64,000 bases of DNA from assembly GCA_947476325.1 (NCBI GenBank), contig CANJPZ010000007.1, positions 1 to 64,000 on the forward strand, written 5' to 3'. Under the pieces are notes generated by a model, which made no database searches, was not told the DNA's origin, and worked only from the letters and a program-made list of their open reading frames with translations. Shown here piece by piece: positions 53,616 through 63,356 of the stretch. Source of the stretch: Caulobacteraceae bacterium. Lineage in GTDB: Bacteria > Pseudomonadota > Alphaproteobacteria > Caulobacterales > Caulobacteraceae. Each line of letters opens with the position of its first letter. Positions within the stretch are counted from its first letter, which is position 1. Both the position numbers and the translations under genes were made by a program.

Positions 53616-55850
53616 CTATTGGCGGGCCATTTCAGCCTGGCCGACGCCTTCGCCATCCAGGATCTGGTCGCCGTCCATGTTGACCGTAACCTTCTTCAGC
53701 CGGCCGGTGAATGCGAACGGCGCCGGATAAAGGCCCACCGGACTGCCGCGGTCGCGGCCGATATCCAGACCCGACCAGGAGATCAGCATGGAAAAGCCGA
53801 TCGGACTGGCCAGGGCGCCGGCAGGTTTGCCATCGATCAGCAGGGCCAGGTTCCGGGCGCCGTCCTTGCGGGTGACGTCGACCGCCAGACGACGTGCGCC
53901 TGGCGGAATCGGTTGGTCCGAAGACAGGGTGCTGCGCAAGCCGCCGACGTTGATCGTGTGATGCAACCGGCCGTCCTGGACAAACAGGCTGTAGCCGCTG
54001 GTGGAATCTCCGTGAGCGATCAGGACGCCCTCGATCGGTCCGGCCTGAGGGATGATCTCGGCCTCGATGCGGTAGGAGCGGCTGCGCACATCGGGGGCGA
54101 CGTCGCTGGGCAGGTGGCCCATGCCCGCGTGGAACACGAACTTTCGCCGCGCGCCCTGGGCGCGCTCGGCGTTCTCGGCGAAGCGGGGCGCAAAGCGGTC
54201 GTCCAGCGGCAGGACCTTGCAGCGCTCGGCCTGGTCCCACCAGGTCGCGATCAGGGCTTTCAGGCGTTCGGGTTCGCGCTCGGCTAGGTCTTCAGTCTCG
54301 GAAAAGTCCTTTGCAAGATGGAACAGCTCCCATCGGTCGGTCTCGAACGGCGTTCCCGGCGGATGAAAGGCCACGGCCTTCCAGCCACCCTGCCAAAGAC
54401 CGCGGTGTCCAAACATCTCGAAGTACTGCGGACCTTTGCGGTCAGGAGCGGCCGGGTCCGCCAGGCTGGCGGCGAAACTTTCGCCCTCCAGCGGCTGCTG
54501 AACGACTCCGCCGATGACGTCGGGCGGGGAAATACCCAGAATGTCGAGCAAGGTCGGGGTCAGATCGCTGGCATGGGCGAACTGGTGACGGATTTCGCCC
54601 CGCGCGGCGATGCCATTCGGCCAGGCCATGACCAGGGGGTCGCGGATGCCGCCGCCGTGGGTGTTCTGCTTGTAGCGCCGCAGCGGCGTGTTCGAGGCCA
54701 TGGCCCAGCCGTGGGGGAAGTTCGAGTGCGAGTCCGGGCCGCCAATGTCGTCGAGACGGGCGAGCTTTTCAGCCAGGGGCTCGGGCTTTTGATTGTAGGG
54801 GCCCATGGCGTTGACGAAACCGTTGGGGCCGCCTTCCTGGCTGGCGCCATTGTCGGACAGCACCAGGATCAAGGTATCGTTGCGCAGGCCGGCCTGCTCG
54901 AGGAAGGCGACCAGTCGCGCCAGATGCTGGTCGGCGTGATCCAGCATGCCGGCGAACGCGGCCTGCAGGCGGGTGGTGACGGTCTTTTCGTCGGCGCTGA
55001 GTTCATCCCAGGCCCGCACGCCATCATTGCGAGGCGGCATGGGGGTGTCCGCCGGCACAAGGCCCATGGCCTTCTGCCGGGCGAGGCGGCGTTCGCGCTC
55101 GACGTCCCAACCTTCGGCGAACACGGCGTCATACTTGCGGATGATATCCTGGGGTGCCTGGTGCGGCGCATGACAGGCGCCCAGCGCCAGCCAGATCAGC
55201 CAGGGATTGTCCGGCGCGTTGGCCTGATGGTCGGCGATGAAGCGGATCGACTGGTCAACGAGGTCGGCGGTCAGGTGATACCCGTCTGCGAACATGCCCG
55301 GCGCATCGATGGCGGTGTTGTCGCGCACAAGCTCGGGTGAGAACTGGTCGGTCTCGGCGTCCATGAAGCCGTAGTAGCGGTCAAAGCCGCGGCCCAGGGG
55401 CCAGCCGTCGAAGGGGCCGGTCGGACCAGACTCGGTCAGCGATGTGACGTGCCACTTGCCGACCATGTAGTTGCGATAGCCGTGGGGCCGCAGCATTTCG
55501 GGCAGAAGGCCGGCTTCCCTGGCGATCTTGCCGCGATAGCCGGGAAAGCCACTGTCGAAATTGGCCAGGCAGCCGACGCCGACCGAATGATGATTGCGTC
55601 CCGTCAGCAATGCCGAGCGCGTGGTCGAGCACATGGCGGTGGTGTGAAAGCCGCTGTAGCGAAGACCGCCCGCCGCTAGGGCGTCGATGGTGGGCGTGCT
55701 GATCGGCGAGCCGTAACATCCGAAATCGGAAAAGCCGACGTCGTCGAACAGGACGACCAGGATGTTGGGCGCACCCTTCGGCGGTTGAACCTTTTCCGGC
55801 CAGAACGGTGTGGAGTCGGCCAGGGTCCGGCCGATCTGCTGAGCGGTCAT
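53616..55850 (-). CDS. arylsulfatase (type I sulfatase)
   Basis: The 744-residue enzyme hydrolyses sulfate esters. The metal-binding NILVVLFDDVGFSDFGCYGS is at residues 29-48. The sequence around the formylglycine precursor Cys74 is TAMCSTTRSALLTGRNHHSV: the usual C-x-P-x-R is C-S-T-T-R here, with Thr in place of Pro. The Arg and the LLTGR tail are retained. The C-terminal domain is beta-rich. No signal peptide is present, so it may act in the cytoplasm or be exported another way. No maturation enzyme is in the window. It overlaps the following DsbA-like gene by four bases. Confidence 0.93.
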   Translation of the reverse strand: MTAQQIGRTLADSTPFWPEKVQPPKGAPNILVVLFDDVGFSDFGCYGSPISTPTIDALAAGGLRYSGFHTTAMCSTTRSALLTGRNHHSVGVGCLANFDSGFPGYRGKIAREAGLLPEMLRPHGYRNYMVGKWHVTSLTESGPTGPFDGWPLGRGFDRYYGFMDAETDQFSPELVRDNTAIDAPGMFADGYHLTADLVDQSIRFIADHQANAPDNPWLIWLALGACHAPHQAPQDIIRKYDAVFAEGWDVERERRLARQKAMGLVPADTPMPPRNDGVRAWDELSADEKTVTTRLQAAFAGMLDHADQHLARLVAFLEQAGLRNDTLILVLSDNGASQEGGPNGFVNAMGPYNQKPEPLAEKLARLDDIGGPDSHSNFPHGWAMASNTPLRRYKQNTHGGGIRDPLVMAWPNGIAARGEIRHQFAHASDLTPTLLDILGISPPDVIGGVVQQPLEGESFAASLADPAAPDRKGPQYFEMFGHRGLWQGGWKAVAFHPPGTPFETDRWELFHLAKDFSETEDLAEREPERLKALIATWWDQAERCKVLPLDDRFAPRFAENAERAQGARRKFVFHAGMGHLPSDVAPDVRSRSYRIEAEIIPQAGPIEGVLIAHGDSTSGYSLFVQDGRLHHTINVGGLRSTLSSDQPIPPGARRLAVDVTRKDGARNLALLIDGKPAGALASPIGFSMLISWSGLDIGRDRGSPVGLYPAPFAFTGRLKKVTVNMDGDQILDGEGVGQAEMARQ

Positions 55851-56503
55851 TGTGCGGTCCTCTGTGCCAGTCCCTGCTGTTCCATCCGCCACTTCAGCTG
55901 ATCGAAGCGGTCCTGGCCAAAGAAGGCTTCGCCGCCGAAATGCATCATCGGCACGCCCCAGTGGCCGGCGGCGCGTTGATCGACCTGATTGCGCTCAACG
56001 ATGGCGGCGAAGCGGGCGGGATCTGCGTCAACTGCAACGCCCAGTGCGTCGTGATCAAGCCCCGCCCGTTCCGCCGCGTCCCGGAGGTGATCGCCTTCGG
56101 GCCAGCCGGTGACCTGGCCGCTCCAGATTACGGCGCTGACCTCGACCAGATACTCCAGGCCGCGGCCCTGTTCTGCGGCGGCGACACCCATGTGGGTCAG
56201 GCGGTGGATGTAGGGTTGTTCTTTCGGATAGGTCCCATCCCTGTTCATCTGGACAGGATCAGGCCGCGGCCAGCGGAACGGCAGGCCCAGGAAGGCGGCC
56301 TCCCGGTAGACATCCATCATCAGATAGGGGACCCATAGCGGGTCACGGGCCTGGAAAAACCCCGGCGTGCGAACGGCCAGAGGATAGACGGGGCGAACGT
56401 TGCATTCGACGTTATGGGTTCGCTGAAGCTCCAGCAGGCGCGGGGCGACCATGTAGGAATAGGGCGAGCGGAAAGACCAGTAGAGAGCGTAGCTGAGCGT
56501 CAT
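55847..56503 (-). CDS. 2-hydroxychromene-2-carboxylate isomerase/DsbA-like protein
   Basis: The 218-residue protein has a thioredoxin fold with the SPYSYMVAP motif near the N-terminus (YWSFRSPYSYMVAPRLLEL) and the closing GHWGVPMMHFGGEAFFGQDR. These are features of the glutathione-dependent HCCA isomerases of the naphthalene route and related DsbA-family proteins. It has no CxxC active site. A start at 56503 is supported by GAGG at good spacing; an earlier ATG at 56548 is possible. It is translationally coupled to the arylsulfatase. Confidence 0.78.
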   Translation of the reverse strand: MTLSYALYWSFRSPYSYMVAPRLLELQRTHNVECNVRPVYPLAVRTPGFFQARDPLWVPYLMMDVYREAAFLGLPFRWPRPDPVQMNRDGTYPKEQPYIHRLTHMGVAAAEQGRGLEYLVEVSAVIWSGQVTGWPEGDHLRDAAERAGLDHDALGVAVDADPARFAAIVERNQVDQRAAGHWGVPMMHFGGEAFFGQDRFDQLKWRMEQQGLAQRTAQ

Positions 56504-56574
56504 TGAGTCCTCTTCCATCTTGTCGCCCTTCCTATAAACCACGTTCATAAATTCAGATCACTTCGGGGAACGAA

Positions 56575-57639
56575 ATGAACAGGCGCTTTGTATTGTGGTC
56601 CGGTGCGGCGGCCGCCGCCATGGCCTTTGGTCCTTCGGTAATGGCCCAGCCGGCTCCCGCGAATGGCGGCCCGATGCCGACGCTGCGGATGATCAAATCC
56701 AACGGAATCAACATGCGCATCGCCGAGATGGGGACCGGGCCTCTGGTCATCCTGGTTCATGGCTGGCCGGAGTCTTGGTATTCTTGGCGCAACCAGATCC
56801 CGGCGCTGGCGGCGGCGGGTTATCATGTCGTGGCGCCGGACATGCGCGGCTATGGCAAGACCGACAAGCCGGCGGCGGTCGAAGACTATGACATCAAGCA
56901 CACTACCGCCGACATCGTCGGCATCATCGATGCGCTCGGCCAGCAAAAGGCGATCATCATCGGCCACGACTGGGGCTCGATCGTCTCGTGGAACTGCATG
57001 CTGCTCCATCCCGACCGGTTCACCGCCCTGGCGGCGATGAGCGTGCCCTACGGCGGGCGCGGGACCGCGGCGCCGACGGTCGGCATGCGCCGCAACTACG
57101 GCGATAATTTCTATTACATTCTGTACCACAACGAGCCTGGCGGCGTGGCGGAGCGCGAGTACGATTCCGACCCGCGCGGCATCCTGAGCCGCCTTTACAC
57201 CTCTTCTGACACGCCTCTAGATCCGCCGGTTGTCACCGATCCCAAGCGCTCGGCGGGCGGCTGGATTCCACGCCTGGGCAAGCCCAAGGCTCTGCCGGCC
57301 TGGCTGCGCCAGGAAGATCTTGACTATTATGTCAGCGAGTTCACTGCGGCCGGCTTCCGGGGCGGGGTCAACTACTACCGCAATATGGACCGCAACTGGG
57401 AAATCACGCCGGAACTGACCGGCAAGACCATTCCTCAGCCCGTGACCTTCATCGCCGGCACCGACGACATCGTCATCCGCGGCGCGACGGCCGAAAGCCT
57501 GACCACCCAGATGAAGCGGGTGGCTACCGACTTCCGTGGCGTGACCTTGATGCCCGGTGCCGGCCACTGGGTGCAGCAGGAGCGGGCGGCCGAGGTCAAT
57601 GCGGCCCTGATCGCCTTCCTGCGCAGCCTGAAAGCCTAG
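56575..57639 (+). CDS. exported alpha/beta hydrolase, epoxide hydrolase-like
   Basis: The 354-residue protein starts with a cleavable signal ([20 protein letters not shown], then SVMAQ). The oxyanion HGWPESWYS motif is at 62-70 and the nucleophile Asp132 in [12 protein letters not shown], as in epoxide hydrolases and dehalogenases, with the catalytic His in GAGHWVQQE. An Asp nucleophile excludes serine esterase activity. Export to the periplasm is unusual for epoxide hydrolases. It is divergent from the isomerase-sulfatase pair. Confidence 0.88.
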   Translation: MNRRFVLWSGAAAAAMAFGPSVMAQPAPANGGPMPTLRMIKSNGINMRIAEMGTGPLVILVHGWPESWYSWRNQIPALAAAGYHVVAPDMRGYGKTDKPAAVEDYDIKHTTADIVGIIDALGQQKAIIIGHDWGSIVSWNCMLLHPDRFTALAAMSVPYGGRGTAAPTVGMRRNYGDNFYYILYHNEPGGVAEREYDSDPRGILSRLYTSSDTPLDPPVVTDPKRSAGGWIPRLGKPKALPAWLRQEDLDYYVSEFTAAGFRGGVNYYRNMDRNWEITPELTGKTIPQPVTFIAGTDDIVIRGATAESLTTQMKRVATDFRGVTLMPGAGHWVQQERAAEVNAALIAFLRSLKA

Positions 57640-57736
57640 CCTAGCGGCCTTCCCAAGCCTGTTCTATTCTGCCCCCGGGTGGAGCGCGTCCGCGCGCGAT
57701 AATCGTCAGTACGCGCAAAGCGTCGGGGGAGCAGGC

Positions 57737-59068
57737 ATGGGTTTCACGCGGGTCTTCAAATCGCTGTTTGTCCAGACGCTGATCGGCGTCGGGCTGGGGA
57801 TCGCGGTGGGCCTTTACTGGCCGTCATCGCCCGACCACGTCGGCGTGGCCGAAAAGCTCGAACCGCTGGGCAAGGCCTTTGTCAATCTGATCAAGATGGT
57901 CATCGGGCCGGTGATTTTTTGCACCGTCACCGTCGGCATCGCCCGGATGAGCGACCTGAAGGCGTTCGGCCGGGTGGGCGGCAAGGCGCTGCTCTATTTC
58001 GAGATCGTCTCTACTGTTGCCCTGCTGATCGGCTGGGCGGTGGCCGAGCTGTTCCACCCCGGCGCGGGCATGCACTATGTGCCCAACGCCAAGGACGCCG
58101 CGGCGGTCGCTTCGTATGCGGCCAAGGCTCACGACATGACGTTCTCGGGTTTCCTGCTGAGCATGATCCCGACCACGGTGGTCAGCGCCTTTTCCGAAGG
58201 CAATCTGCTGCAGGTGCTGCTGGTCTCCATCCTGACGGGACTTGCCTGCTCGCAGCTGGGCGCCTTTGGCCACAAGATCGCCGACACCCTAGACAGCGTC
58301 TCAAAGGTGTTCTTCGCCATCATCAATATGCTGGTCCTGCTGGCGCCCATCGGGGCGTTCGGAGCCATGGCCTTTACGGTCGGCAAATACGGGCCGGCGA
58401 CCTTGCTCAACCTGGCCAATCTGGTGGTCATTTTCTACGCCACCTCAGCCCTGTTCGTGGTCGTGGTTCTGGGCAGCATCTGCGCCCTGTGCGGTTTCTC
58501 GTTCTTCAAGTTCTTCCGCTACATCTGGAAGGAATTCGAGATCGTCTTCGGCGCGTTTTCGTCGGAAGCGGCCCTGCCGCAACTGATGCGCAAACTGGAA
58601 CGCCTGGGGGCGTCAAAGCCGGTGGTCGGGCTGGTGGTTCCGGCCGGCTACAGCTTCAACCTCGATGGCACCAATATCTACATGACGCTGGGCACGCTGT
58701 TCCTGGCCCAGGCGACCGACACCCACCTGTCTGTGATCCAGGTGGTCGGCATCCTGCTGATCGCCATGCTGACCTCCAAGGGCGCGAGCGGGGTTTCGGG
58801 CGCGGGCTTCATCACCCTGGCGGCGACACTGGCCGTGATTCCGGATTTCCCGGCCGGAGCGCTGGCGTTGTTGCTGGGCGTCGACCGGTTCATGAGCCAC
58901 TGCCGGGCCCTGACCAATTTCATGGGCAACGCCGTCGGCGCCATGGTGGTGGCTGCCTGGGACAAGGCGCTAGACCGCGACGTCCTGCACCGCGAGCTCA
59001 ATGCGGGTCCAGGCCTGGCCAGACCGGCGGACCTGGTCCCCGCCCACGACGAGACCGGGCCCGATTGA
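57737..59068 (+). CDS. dctA: dicarboxylate/amino acid:cation symporter (DctA family)
   Basis: The 443-residue inner-membrane transporter imports C4-dicarboxylates such as succinate, fumarate and malate with sodium or protons. About eight membrane helices plus two re-entrant loops are visible. Diagnostic motifs are [20 protein letters not shown], then [20 protein letters not shown] and the late [20 protein letters not shown]. The symbol is given for the closest family; glutamate transport (GltP) is the alternative. Its stop overlaps the next gene's start (TTGA). Confidence 0.9.
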   Translation: MGFTRVFKSLFVQTLIGVGLGIAVGLYWPSSPDHVGVAEKLEPLGKAFVNLIKMVIGPVIFCTVTVGIARMSDLKAFGRVGGKALLYFEIVSTVALLIGWAVAELFHPGAGMHYVPNAKDAAAVASYAAKAHDMTFSGFLLSMIPTTVVSAFSEGNLLQVLLVSILTGLACSQLGAFGHKIADTLDSVSKVFFAIINMLVLLAPIGAFGAMAFTVGKYGPATLLNLANLVVIFYATSALFVVVVLGSICALCGFSFFKFFRYIWKEFEIVFGAFSSEAALPQLMRKLERLGASKPVVGLVVPAGYSFNLDGTNIYMTLGTLFLAQATDTHLSVIQVVGILLIAMLTSKGASGVSGAGFITLAATLAVIPDFPAGALALLLGVDRFMSHCRALTNFMGNAVGAMVVAAWDKALDRDVLHRELNAGPGLARPADLVPAHDETGPD

Positions 59069-59812
59069 TCGACCGGCGCACCCTGTCGGCGGGCCTGGCG
59101 GCTCTGGCCGCGGGATGTGCGCGCCAAAGCGCCGGCCTGGACCGGCTGTCGGCCGGCGAGCAGGGCCGGGTAGCGTCTGTGCGGTCGGGCGAGGTCTTGA
59201 CGCTTGAGTCCAGCCTCGAAGTGCGTCTGGCCAGCATTGAGGCGCCGAACGGGTCCGAACCCATGGCCGATGCGGCGCGCGCCGCCCTGGCGACTAAGGC
59301 GCTCGGCAAGCCCGTCACCCTGCTGTACGGGGGCCTTGCGCGACCGCTATGATCGCGCCCTGGCCCAGGTGCGGCGAATCGACGGGCAGCTTTGGCTGCA
59401 GGGCGAGATGCTGAACCGGGGCCTGGCGCGCGTGCGCACCTATCCCGACAACCGGGCGCTGGCGGTCGAGATGCTCGAGGCCGAGGCGCGGGCGCGGCTG
59501 GCGAAGCGGGGAATCTGGTCGCTCGCGGACTATGCCGTGCCGCTGCCCAACGAGGCACCGGGCAAGTCGGGGTTTCAGATTGTCGAGGGCAAGGTCACCG
59601 GCATGCGGGATGAGGGTGCGGTCACGGCCATCGACTTTCTGGGCGGAGGGGCGCGAGCGGAAATTCCCCGGTTCGCGGTCGCTGGCTTTGCAGCGGCAGG
59701 CCGCAGCCTGCAGACCTTGCCCGGCCGCATGGTGCGGGTGAGGGGCGCCTTGCGCGACGGCATCGTGCGTCTGGATCATCCAGAAATGCTCGAGGTCTTG
59801 CGCCCGGCCTGA
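59065..59812 (+). pseudogene. thermonuclease (SNase-like) lipoprotein gene with a frameshift
   Basis: A TTG start at 59065 opens [20 protein letters not shown], a lipoprotein signal with lipobox LAAGC, then the SNase-like VRSGEVLTLESSLEVRLASI and EAPNGSE. After LLYGG the frame becomes meaningless and soon stops at TGA. In the next frame the nuclease continues with ALRDRYDRALAQVRRIDGQL and LNRGLARVRTYPDN. Deleting one G from the GGGGG run at 59329-59333 joins the halves into a full-length protein of about 249 residues. So the gene carries a +1 insertion, or this is a sequencing error. Confidence 0.7.
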
Positions 59813-59849
59813 TCCTTGGCCAAAACCGCCGCCTCGAAAGGCCGCGCGA

Positions 59850-60515
59850 TTGCTCATTTCCCACCGCCACCGGTTCATCTTCATCCACGTGCCGAAGAAT
59901 GCCGGGCTGTCGATCAGCGCCGCCCTGGCGCCCTATGCCGACAATGCGCCGATGACCCAGATGCGGCGGTTCCTGTCGCTACTGCCGCTGCGCGAGGATC
60001 CCCGCAAGGCGTTCTTTCGCCATCACGCCACGGCGGCCTGGGTGAAACTCAAGCTGCCGGCCGAGATTTTCGACGGCTATTTGAAGTTCGCCGTGGTGAG
60101 AAACCCCTACGACCGGGTGATTTCCTACTACCACTACCTGACCCAGAATACGGCGCACCACCGGTACGACCAGGTCAAGGGTCTAAGTTTTCGCCAGTAT
60201 CTGGACTATGACGCCGAGCGGCTGGGCAAAGGCCGTACCGATACGCAGCTGGCCTGCGTCGCAGACAAATCGGGACACATCCTCGTCGACCGCATTCTGC
60301 ACTTCGAAACCCTGAAGGCCGACTTCGCCGACCTTTGCAGTACGCTGGACCTTCCTGCGCCCGCCTTGCCGGTGGAAAACGCCTCGAAGCGGCCGAAGTC
60401 AGCTGATCCCTACGCCGACGAAGAGTCGCGCGCGCACGTCGCACGGCTCTATGCGCAGGACTTTGAGACCTTTGGCTACAGCCTGGATCCGGCCACCAGA
60501 ACGGCCGTGCCCTGA
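59850..60515 (+). CDS. sulfotransferase family 2 protein
   Basis: The 221-residue protein has the PAPS-binding elements of the sulfotransferase-2 family: the 5'-phosphosulfate loop FIFIHVPKNAGLSISAAL and the 3'-phosphate block KFAVVRNPYDRVISYYHYL. The remainder is helix-rich and ends with HVARLYAQDFETFGYSL, common in this family. Acceptor is unknown: a polysaccharide, lipid or small molecule. A CysQ-type nucleotidase that clears the PAP by-product is at 14493-15272. The start at 59850 precedes LISHRHRFIFIHVPK. Confidence 0.85.
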   Translation: MLISHRHRFIFIHVPKNAGLSISAALAPYADNAPMTQMRRFLSLLPLREDPRKAFFRHHATAAWVKLKLPAEIFDGYLKFAVVRNPYDRVISYYHYLTQNTAHHRYDQVKGLSFRQYLDYDAERLGKGRTDTQLACVADKSGHILVDRILHFETLKADFADLCSTLDLPAPALPVENASKRPKSADPYADEESRAHVARLYAQDFETFGYSLDPATRTAVP

Positions 60516-60519
60516 CTGG

Positions 60520-62358
60520 CTATTTTCCGTCGACCGAGAAAGCCATCAACAGGTTCTGACCCGAGTTGGCTGTGGCCATGACCCCTGGATAGCCTGAGTG
60601 CTGGTACATCATCCCGCCGGCGAAGGTGGGGCCGGTGGCGTCGAGGGTTCCACCGCGCGCCGCCTTGACGCCGTTGACGGTGTCATACGGCTCTGCAGCC
60701 GTGTCGAAGTCCCAGATGATGTTGCCGTTCGCCGTATCGTAGGCGCGCATGTGGCCGTCGATGGCACCCGAGAAGGCTATGCCGGGAATGGCGCTGACCG
60801 GAGCCGACTGGCCCTGGGTGCAGCGGCGAGGCGGCGTGCACTCGGCCTTCGGGGTGGGAACCTTCCAGGCGATCTCGCCGGTGGCGATCTTAAGGGCGTT
60901 CAGGCTGGGGTTGCCGCCGGCTCCGGGGTCGGCCAGGGCGACGTAGACTTGGCTTTGATCAGCGGCCATGCCCCACTCGACGCCGCCGGCGGCGCCGCCG
61001 CGGCCCAGTTTCACGCGCCAAAGGATCCGGCCGTTCTGGTCCGGATCAAGACCGTAGGCCTCGCTGGATTTCTGGCCGGCCAGCAGGATGTCCTTGCCGT
61101 TGGGCAGGGTGCGCAGGATGATCGAGGAGCCGAAATCGTGGTCAGGTCCCAGCGGGGTGGGGCAATTGGCAACCGTGCCGCCGCGCGGGCAGCCGACGAC
61201 GAAGTTGTCGTTTTCAGTGACCTGGTTGGACCACTTCACATCGCCGGTTCTCAGGTCCATGGCCACAACGGCATCAGCGCGGTTGGTGGATACGTCGGTA
61301 TAGGAATCGCCGGTTGTTACGTAGAGGACGCCGCGTTTGGGGTCGATGGTTGGCGAGGACCACACGGCTGCGCCGGCGGGACCCAGTTGGGGCTGGCCGG
61401 GGCGATAGGTGTGGGGTGCGTCCTGGATTGTGTAGGTCTTCCACAGCTGGCGGCCGGTTTTGGCGTCCAGGGCCACGACGCTGCCGCGGAAACTGCAACA
61501 GATATAGCCGGGCGTGGTGATCGCGACCTCTTCGGAGGACGAAACCGGGACGTAGAGCACGTCCTTGTAGAGGGCCGCGGCGCCGGTGAGCATGGCGCGG
61601 GGATGGTTTTCCAGCTTCGGGCTGGACCAGATCACCCGGCCGCTGGCGGCATCGAGCGCGTGGACGGTCTGGGTGAAATCGCTGATGTAGACGACATAGC
61701 CGCTGGGCGCGGCTGCCAGCCGGGCGACCACGGGGGCGGCGCGGACAGCGCCTGGCGCGTCATATCGCCAGTAGGTGCAACCGGTTTTGGCGTTGAGGGA
61801 GTAGACCGTGCCGGTCGTTGCGCCGATGAACAGCCGGTCGCCGGCAACCGTCACCTGGCTGTTCTTTGAGCCGGGATAGGCGAAGGTCCATTTGACCTTC
61901 AGTTTCGGCACGTCAGCGCCTCGCAGGCCCGAATTGGGCTGCAGGCGCGAATTGCTCAGGTCAGGGCTCCAGCCGTTCCACGCTGGCGTCAGGCTGATGC
62001 GGCCTCCGGCAGGGCAGGGGTTGACGATGGGGACAGGGCCCGTGGTCGGCGCGCTGGGCGCCTTGCCGGTCAGGTAGGCCGCCAGGGAAGACAGATCGGT
62101 CGGGGCAAGGCCGCTGGCCATGGGCTGCATGATGCCCGTCTTGAGCGCTTGCAGAACGGTGTCTGGGCCCAGGTTCGCCAGGGCCGCTTTCGGCGGTGCC
62201 CGGTCCTTGGGGTTCACGTGGCAGCTGGCGCAACGCTCGGTGAACAGCTGTTCGCCCCGCGCCGTCTCGGCGGGGGTCTGGGCCTGGGACAGCCCCGCAA
62301 TGAAGGCGGCAAGGCCCAGGGCTACAGACACGAGAGCGGTGCGATGGAGCGGTTTCAC
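60520..62358 (-). CDS. PQQ-type quinoprotein with N-terminal cytochrome c (PVADH-like)
   Basis: The 612-residue protein has a signal peptide (TALVSVALGLAAFIAGLSQA), then heme c at C43-x2-C46-H47 (CASCHVN) in a short cytochrome domain. An eight-bladed propeller follows, with the repeat type VVALDAKTGRQLWKTYTIQD and a vicinal Cys pair in ICCSFRGSVV. The cytochrome-first order is that of polyvinyl-alcohol dehydrogenase rather than the two quinohemoproteins at 27-31 kb. The catalytic Asp pair seen there is not found. I chose a GTG start at 62358 because of GGGGA eight bases upstream; an ATG at 62391 is the alternative. Confidence 0.82.
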   Translation of the reverse strand: MKPLHRTALVSVALGLAAFIAGLSQAQTPAETARGEQLFTERCASCHVNPKDRAPPKAALANLGPDTVLQALKTGIMQPMASGLAPTDLSSLAAYLTGKAPSAPTTGPVPIVNPCPAGGRISLTPAWNGWSPDLSNSRLQPNSGLRGADVPKLKVKWTFAYPGSKNSQVTVAGDRLFIGATTGTVYSLNAKTGCTYWRYDAPGAVRAAPVVARLAAAPSGYVVYISDFTQTVHALDAASGRVIWSSPKLENHPRAMLTGAAALYKDVLYVPVSSSEEVAITTPGYICCSFRGSVVALDAKTGRQLWKTYTIQDAPHTYRPGQPQLGPAGAAVWSSPTIDPKRGVLYVTTGDSYTDVSTNRADAVVAMDLRTGDVKWSNQVTENDNFVVGCPRGGTVANCPTPLGPDHDFGSSIILRTLPNGKDILLAGQKSSEAYGLDPDQNGRILWRVKLGRGGAAGGVEWGMAADQSQVYVALADPGAGGNPSLNALKIATGEIAWKVPTPKAECTPPRRCTQGQSAPVSAIPGIAFSGAIDGHMRAYDTANGNIIWDFDTAAEPYDTVNGVKAARGGTLDATGPTFAGGMMYQHSGYPGVMATANSGQNLLMAFSVDGK

Positions 62359-62491
62359 GGACGTTTCCCCTTTTGGCTTTTGGTCGAGCATCAGGCCACG
62401 GAGCGGGGGCGTCAACGGCAAAGGCCGAGACAGCACAAAGCCGCCGGACCGATCAGGGGCCAGCGGCTCTGCGGATCGTCCGGGTTTCTGA

Positions 62492-62998
62492 TCAGGCCGC
62501 TTTTTGCAGCGACTTGTTCAGGATGGTCACGGCGGCTTCGCGGTCGATCTTTTCGATCGCTGCGACTTCGCGGGCCATGCGGTCGAGCGCCGACTCATAG
62601 AGTTGGCGTTCGGAATAGGATTGTTCCGGCTGGTTCTCCGAGCGGTGCAGGTCGCGCACCACTTCGGCGATGGAAATCAGGTCGCCGGAATTGATCTTGG
62701 CTTCGTATTCCTGGGCGCGGCGCGACCACATGGTGCGCTTGACGCGGGCGCGGCCCTTCAGGGTCGTCAGGGCCTGGGTCACGACATCATTGGCCGCCAG
62801 AGGGCGCAGGCCGGAGGCCGCCGCACGCTTGGTCGGCACGCGCAGAGTCATCTTCTCGTGCTCAAAGGTGATGACGTAGACCTCAAGGGTCATGCCGGCG
62901 ATCGCCTGGCTCTCGACGCCCTTGACCTCGCCTACGCCGTGCGCCGGATAAACGACGCTGTCACCAACCGAGAACTCATGACTGGAAGCCTTGCTCAT
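62492..62998 (-). CDS. carD: CarD/CdnL-family transcriptional regulator
   Basis: The 168-residue protein has an N-terminal RNA polymerase-binding Tudor-like domain (FSVGDSVVYPAHGVGEVKGV) and a helical C-terminal DNA-binding domain (MWSRRAQEYEAKINSGDLIS). CarD/CdnL stabilises open promoter complexes, notably at rRNA and ribosomal protein promoters. The start at 62998 (MSKASSHEF) is the family N-terminus. It has a 300-base leader with a GC hairpin and two AT-rich palindromes. Confidence 0.94.
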   Translation of the reverse strand: MSKASSHEFSVGDSVVYPAHGVGEVKGVESQAIAGMTLEVYVITFEHEKMTLRVPTKRAAASGLRPLAANDVVTQALTTLKGRARVKRTMWSRRAQEYEAKINSGDLISIAEVVRDLHRSENQPEQSYSERQLYESALDRMAREVAAIEKIDREAAVTILNKSLQKAA

Positions 62999-63062
62999 TG
63001 CGTAGTCCCTTTTAAAATCCGGCGCCGAGCCCGCCTCCCAACGGCGTCGACGCTCCACACAA

Positions 63063-63087
63063 GGCCGCCCCCGAAAGCCGGGCGGCC
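63063..63087. other. GC-rich hairpin in the carD leader
   Basis: GGCCGCCC (63063-63070) pairs with GGGCGGCC (63080-63087) around a nine-base loop. It lies 65 bases upstream of the carD start. Read on the plus strand it is followed by CTTATC, on the minus strand by TTGTG, so neither a terminator nor a leader structure is favoured. Confidence 0.4.
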
Positions 63088-63204
63088 CTTATCTCGTATG
63101 AAAATCCGTCTCTTAAGACACCCTCGCCTTCGTTAGGGCGGGCCGGCAGACCGGCTTGTGCGATTCTCAAAAAAGGCGAACGCTCACGCGCCCGCCGATT
63201 GCCG

Positions 63205-63230
63205 TTTGTACTACAAATTTCTGCAGAAAT
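63205..63230. promoter_or_regulatory. two abutting palindromes between carD and the DUF1176 gene
   Basis: TTTGTA-C-TACAAA (63205-63217) is directly followed by the perfect ATTTCTGCAGAAAT (63217-63230). They form an AT-rich island in a GC-rich gap between divergent genes. Such paired symmetric sites suit an operator for one or two regulators, or a promoter region. Confidence 0.4.
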
Positions 63231-63356
63231 AAAGGCTTGCGGCAAGTTTTGTGACATTGTCGCGAATGGCGCGCGCAGATCTGCGCGCTTGGGGCCTTCG
63301 GCGAGGGGAACATACCTTGCTCGACAAATCGGTCAGCGCACGGCTAACTCCGCCGA

